This document shows, in pieces, positions 5,750 to 7,835 of a stretch of 7,835 bases of DNA. The notes beneath the pieces were generated by a model. It had not been told where the DNA came from, searched no databases, and saw only the letters and a program-made list of their open reading frames with translations. The stretch is from an uncultured Spirochaetales bacterium (GTDB taxonomy: Bacteria > Spirochaetota > Spirochaetia > Sphaerochaetales > Sphaerochaetaceae): NCBI GenBank assembly GCA_945947045.1, contig CAMEXG010000095.1:1-7835 (forward strand), given 5' to 3'. Numbering within the stretch: position 1 is the stretch's first letter; each line of letters opens with the position of its first letter. The position numbers and the translations under genes are program-made.

Positions 5750-7026
5750 TGAGAAAAGTAGTTATTCCCTTGATATTCGCTTTAATTATTCTGACTTTCT
5801 CTTGTTCCACTACCAAGCCTTTTACAGATCAAGAAATGATACAGAGTGATCTGTCTTTATCTGAGAAGCTTGAGAAATATGGAGGGAAGAAAGTCACTGT
5901 AGATGATCCTCTATTATATTTCGACGGCTCAGTTTGGCTGGAGGACATGACTCTTATGGTTGAGGAAGCGGAGGATTACATTCTTCTTTCCACCTTCCTT
6001 GGCTCTTCTTGTCCGAATCTAGAGCCTTTATTTGATGCAATAGTCAAAAAAGCAGAAGAAGGAGTGAGAGTCTATGTAATCATAGACGGAACTTCATCAC
6101 TGGATATGACTGAGTCCAAGTTTGTCATGACCAATTTGTCTTTCTTAAGGGAAAAAGGCGTAAATCTTCTTATCTATTCTCCGATTTCCTTCTCCCATTT
6201 GATAAACCCTGTCCAGATAATAATCCGTGACCATAGGAAGATGATGGTCATTGACGGAAAGATAGCTGCAATCGGAGGAATGAACATCAACTATATCTCC
6301 ATGGGGGCAGAAGATAAGACTCAGAGAGATAGTATGTATGTATTCTCCTCCCCGTCTCTTTCGTCACTTCTTATTGATGAATTTGTAAAGATATGGAATG
6401 AAGGAACTGTAGATTACATTGATGTTTCTTCTTTCAAAAAATACGTAAATGAAACAGAAGGAAATGATGCATGGCTCTTTAATAGAAACGTGTACTCGGG
6501 AGATGTTTCCATAGCCGGAATGTTTGCTTCTTTAATAAACGAAGCCCAATCATCCATTTTCCTCTGCCCATACCTGCCTACGGTGGACGATAAAATGGCA
6601 GAGAGCCTGAGAAATGCCAAGGAAAGGGGAGTGGAAGTTGAAATCTGGTGCTCCCAGGACAGCAGAGGATATGCAAAGGCAGGCTCATCTTGGGCTGTTG
6701 CAGAGCTAATAAAAGACACAGGAGCCACCTTTCATGAAGTGACTTATGATGAAAACGGGGAACTTCTTCCCATGTACCACATGAAAATGATGGTTGTGGA
6801 TGATAGATATATCGTCATCGGCTCAAGTAACTTTAACTACAGGTCTATGACACTCTCCCATGAAATAGCACTTGTGGTGGATTCTCCTTCCTTTGCCCAA
6901 AAAGCAAAAGAGGCTGCGATGCTTAGTGCCGGAAAGGGTGTAATTCTAACAGAAGAAGAGGCTGAAATGGCAAAGAAAGAGTATGGAAACCTATTTGCTT
7001 ATCTCTTCTCATACTTTGGAGGTTGA
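5749..7026 (+). CDS. Phospholipase D-superfamily lipoprotein (cardiolipin synthase-like)
   Basis: The product is 425 aa. The N-terminus is a lipoprotein-type signal, MRKVV with hydrophobic 6-17 and LTFSC ending at Cys19. Phe and Thr are unusual before the Cys but are tolerated in relaxed, spirochaete-like lipoboxes. Two HKD motifs define the superfamily: His162-x-Lys164-x4-Asp169 followed by GGMN, and His344-x-Lys346-x4-Asp351 followed by GSSN. Each is preceded by a parallel-strand domain (IIDGTSS; VEIWCSQ), so the enzyme is a complete two-domain pseudo-dimer. Members transfer or hydrolyse phosphatidyl groups; the length and layout resemble cardiolipin synthases of the ClsC type, but exported phospholipases and other phosphodiesterases have the same motifs. 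It should be membrane-anchored outside the cytoplasm. Its start overlaps the HAD-CDA stop by one base, and the next gene starts two bases after its stop. Confidence 0.88.
   Translation: MRKVVIPLIFALIILTFSCSTTKPFTDQEMIQSDLSLSEKLEKYGGKKVTVDDPLLYFDGSVWLEDMTLMVEEAEDYILLSTFLGSSCPNLEPLFDAIVKKAEEGVRVYVIIDGTSSLDMTESKFVMTNLSFLREKGVNLLIYSPISFSHLINPVQIIIRDHRKMMVIDGKIAAIGGMNINYISMGAEDKTQRDSMYVFSSPSLSSLLIDEFVKIWNEGTVDYIDVSSFKKYVNETEGNDAWLFNRNVYSGDVSIAGMFASLINEAQSSIFLCPYLPTVDDKMAESLRNAKERGVEVEIWCSQDSRGYAKAGSSWAVAELIKDTGATFHEVTYDENGELLPMYHMKMMVVDDRYIVIGSSNFNYRSMTLSHEIALVVDSPSFAQKAKEAAMLSAGKGVILTEEEAEMAKKEYGNLFAYLFSYFGG
7018..7022 (+). promoter_or_regulatory. Ribosome site deciding a TTG start
   Basis: GGAGG lies at the end of the PLD gene. 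It is directly adjacent to TTG 7023 (no spacing) but six bases before TTG 7029, where a normal signal peptide (MKKIVSL) begins. This supports TTG 7029 as the start. Confidence 0.65.
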
Positions 7027-7028
7027 TT

Positions 7029-7532
7029 TTGAAAAAGATAGTATCTCTTATTCTGATTTTATTTCTTGTTTCTTCAATATGGGCGGGAATCGGAGGAGGA
7101 TACTCTGTTTCTCCCATAGGAGAGAAGTTTGGAGACGAACACTTTGGAGGAGCGTCTATCAGCGGATACTTCTCTCCCACAGGGCTGAGAAATATCGGGA
7201 AGATAGAAGCCGATGTCCTGGTTTCTATGAAGAGTCCTGTATTCAGGGGAGTGAACTTGACTCTTTCTTCTCCTGTTTTCCAGACGGTAGACCATCCATT
7301 CAACTACGTTTTTTCAAATAGGGTACTTTGGCAGCCTACAGTAGGAGTTGGAGTTCAATATAGAAACGGCAACAGACTTAGGGCTATGGTGGAGATATCA
7401 CCATTTGTATTTCAGGACGCTGCATTTATGTATGAGATCCTTTCCCCATACGTTTCATTTGACTTTCAAGGAAACTATGGATGGGGTATTACAATCATGA
7501 AGTTTAGTGCCAGCTTTGGGAGTTTGAAATAA
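7029..7532 (+). CDS. Small exported beta-barrel-like envelope protein, TTG start
   Basis: The product is 167 aa when started at TTG 7029. The signal peptide MKKIVSLILILFLVSSIWA is textbook, with cleavage after Ala19. The mature part is Gly- and aromatic-rich with alternating amphipathic strands (ASISGYFS, IEADVLVSM, VNLTLSSP, TVGVGVQYR, RAMVEISPFVF, YVSFDFQ, WGITIMKFSASF), enough for a small barrel of about eight strands. No cysteine or catalytic motif is present. I do not recognise a named family. An outer-membrane or periplasmic location is inferred from the signal and strand pattern; the last residues (SFGSLK) do not end in the classical terminal Phe. The gene starts two bases after the PLD stop and its own stop overlaps the next ATG (TAATG), so it belongs to the same operon. 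Confidence 0.8.
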   Translation: MKKIVSLILILFLVSSIWAGIGGGYSVSPIGEKFGDEHFGGASISGYFSPTGLRNIGKIEADVLVSMKSPVFRGVNLTLSSPVFQTVDHPFNYVFSNRVLWQPTVGVGVQYRNGNRLRAMVEISPFVFQDAAFMYEILSPYVSFDFQGNYGWGITIMKFSASFGSLK

Positions 7533-7835
7533 TGAAGAAAAGATTTTTGATCATTCTCTTGTCGATATTAATGCTTTTACCTCTCTCCGCTAAAAACAAG
7601 TATTTTGATTTTGCTTTTATGATAGGGCAGGGAAACTATACTTGGCCGGTAGAAGGAATCGGCGTTTCTTATGGTTTTGATGTGGGACTCACAGACAAAA
7701 TAGAATTTGGCTTCTGGGGGGTGTCTCAGGTAATACCTCAGCCTTTTAAGTCGAATGTACTGGGTGGTGAACTCTCTTTTGCACTTCTAGGGCAGAGGAG
7801 CACCGGTGGCAAAGGGAGCGGGGTAAATATGAATA
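7532..7835 (+). CDS. Exported beta-barrel-like protein, N-terminal part (3' end outside window)
   Basis: The frame is open from ATG 7532 to the window end and gives 101 residues. GGGAG at 7518-7522 lies nine bases before the start, and the ATG shares one base with the preceding TAA. The signal peptide is MKKRFLIILLSILMLLPLSA, cleaved after Ala20. The mature part shows short amphipathic strands with glycines and aromatics: FDFAFMIGQGNY, GIGVSYGFDVGL, IEFGFWGVSQV and LGGELSFALLG. The turn element GLTDKIEFG is of the kind seen at periplasmic turns in outer-membrane barrel proteins. It is probably the second envelope protein of the operon and may work with or be related to the 167-aa protein before it, but the two share no clear motif. 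The full length and family cannot be judged from the fragment. Confidence 0.75.
   Translation, partial: MKKRFLIILLSILMLLPLSAKNKYFDFAFMIGQGNYTWPVEGIGVSYGFDVGLTDKIEFGFWGVSQVIPQPFKSNVLGGELSFALLGQRSTGGKGSGVNMN

Noticed and set aside
6414..7321. Several overlapping open frames on both strands around the PLD/barrel-protein junction
   Set aside because: They conflict with the HKD protein and the signal-peptide protein, which have ribosome sites and tight junctions; the alternatives have neither.
1..7835. CRISPR array, tRNA, rRNA or intact insertion sequence
   Set aside because: No regularly spaced repeats, no tRNA-like cloverleaf and no intact transposase were found on reading both strands.

Overview
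The window looks like a piece of a diderm, fairly AT-rich bacterial chromosome. Nine protein genes are visible, all on the + strand, two of them cut by the window edges. The genes for Sec-exported proteins, an exported lipoprotein and small beta-barrel-like proteins, the relaxed lipobox and the use of TTG as a start codon would fit a spirochaete (Treponema/Sphaerochaeta-like, perhaps gut-associated). That placement is an inference; no rRNA or marker gene is present to confirm it.

Region 1 (1-2730) is a tightly packed run of five small genes, the first truncated. Each consecutive pair overlaps by four bases (ATGA). All four complete products have a Sec signal peptide and are 182-212 aa long. 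I do not recognise a named family. The mature parts share the same strand pattern, including an aromatic F/Y-x-Y/F-x strand in mid-protein and a closing beta-strand at the C-terminus. I read them as divergent tandem paralogues of a secreted, beta-rich, pilin- or adhesin-like protein. This block is visibly more AT-rich than the genes after it.

Region 2 (2731-3073) is a 343-base non-coding interval. It has a weak hairpin/T-tract after the array, a stretch that may be a decayed reading frame on the - strand, and then a good sigma70-type promoter (TTGGCA-17-TATATT). About 100 bases of leader follow, ending in a hairpin that contains the Shine-Dalgarno-like sequence.

Region 3 (3074-4490) is one dihydropyrimidinase/hydantoinase gene with all metal ligands intact, followed by a convincing intrinsic terminator.

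Region 4 (4491-7835) begins with a leader holding a 14-bp imperfect inverted repeat and a perfect 16-bp palindrome. A second operon follows: an unusual HAD-phosphatase/cytidine-deaminase fusion, a phospholipase D-superfamily lipoprotein with two HKD motifs, and two small exported proteins resembling outer-membrane beta-barrels, the last cut by the window end. Gene junctions are TGATG, a 2-nt gap, and TAATG, so co-transcription is likely.

Functionally, the dihydropyrimidinase and the HAD-cytidine deaminase both point to pyrimidine salvage or breakdown, though in separate transcription units. The PLD lipoprotein and the barrel-like proteins point to the envelope. The two most unusual items are the tandem secreted paralogue array and the HAD-CDA fusion.
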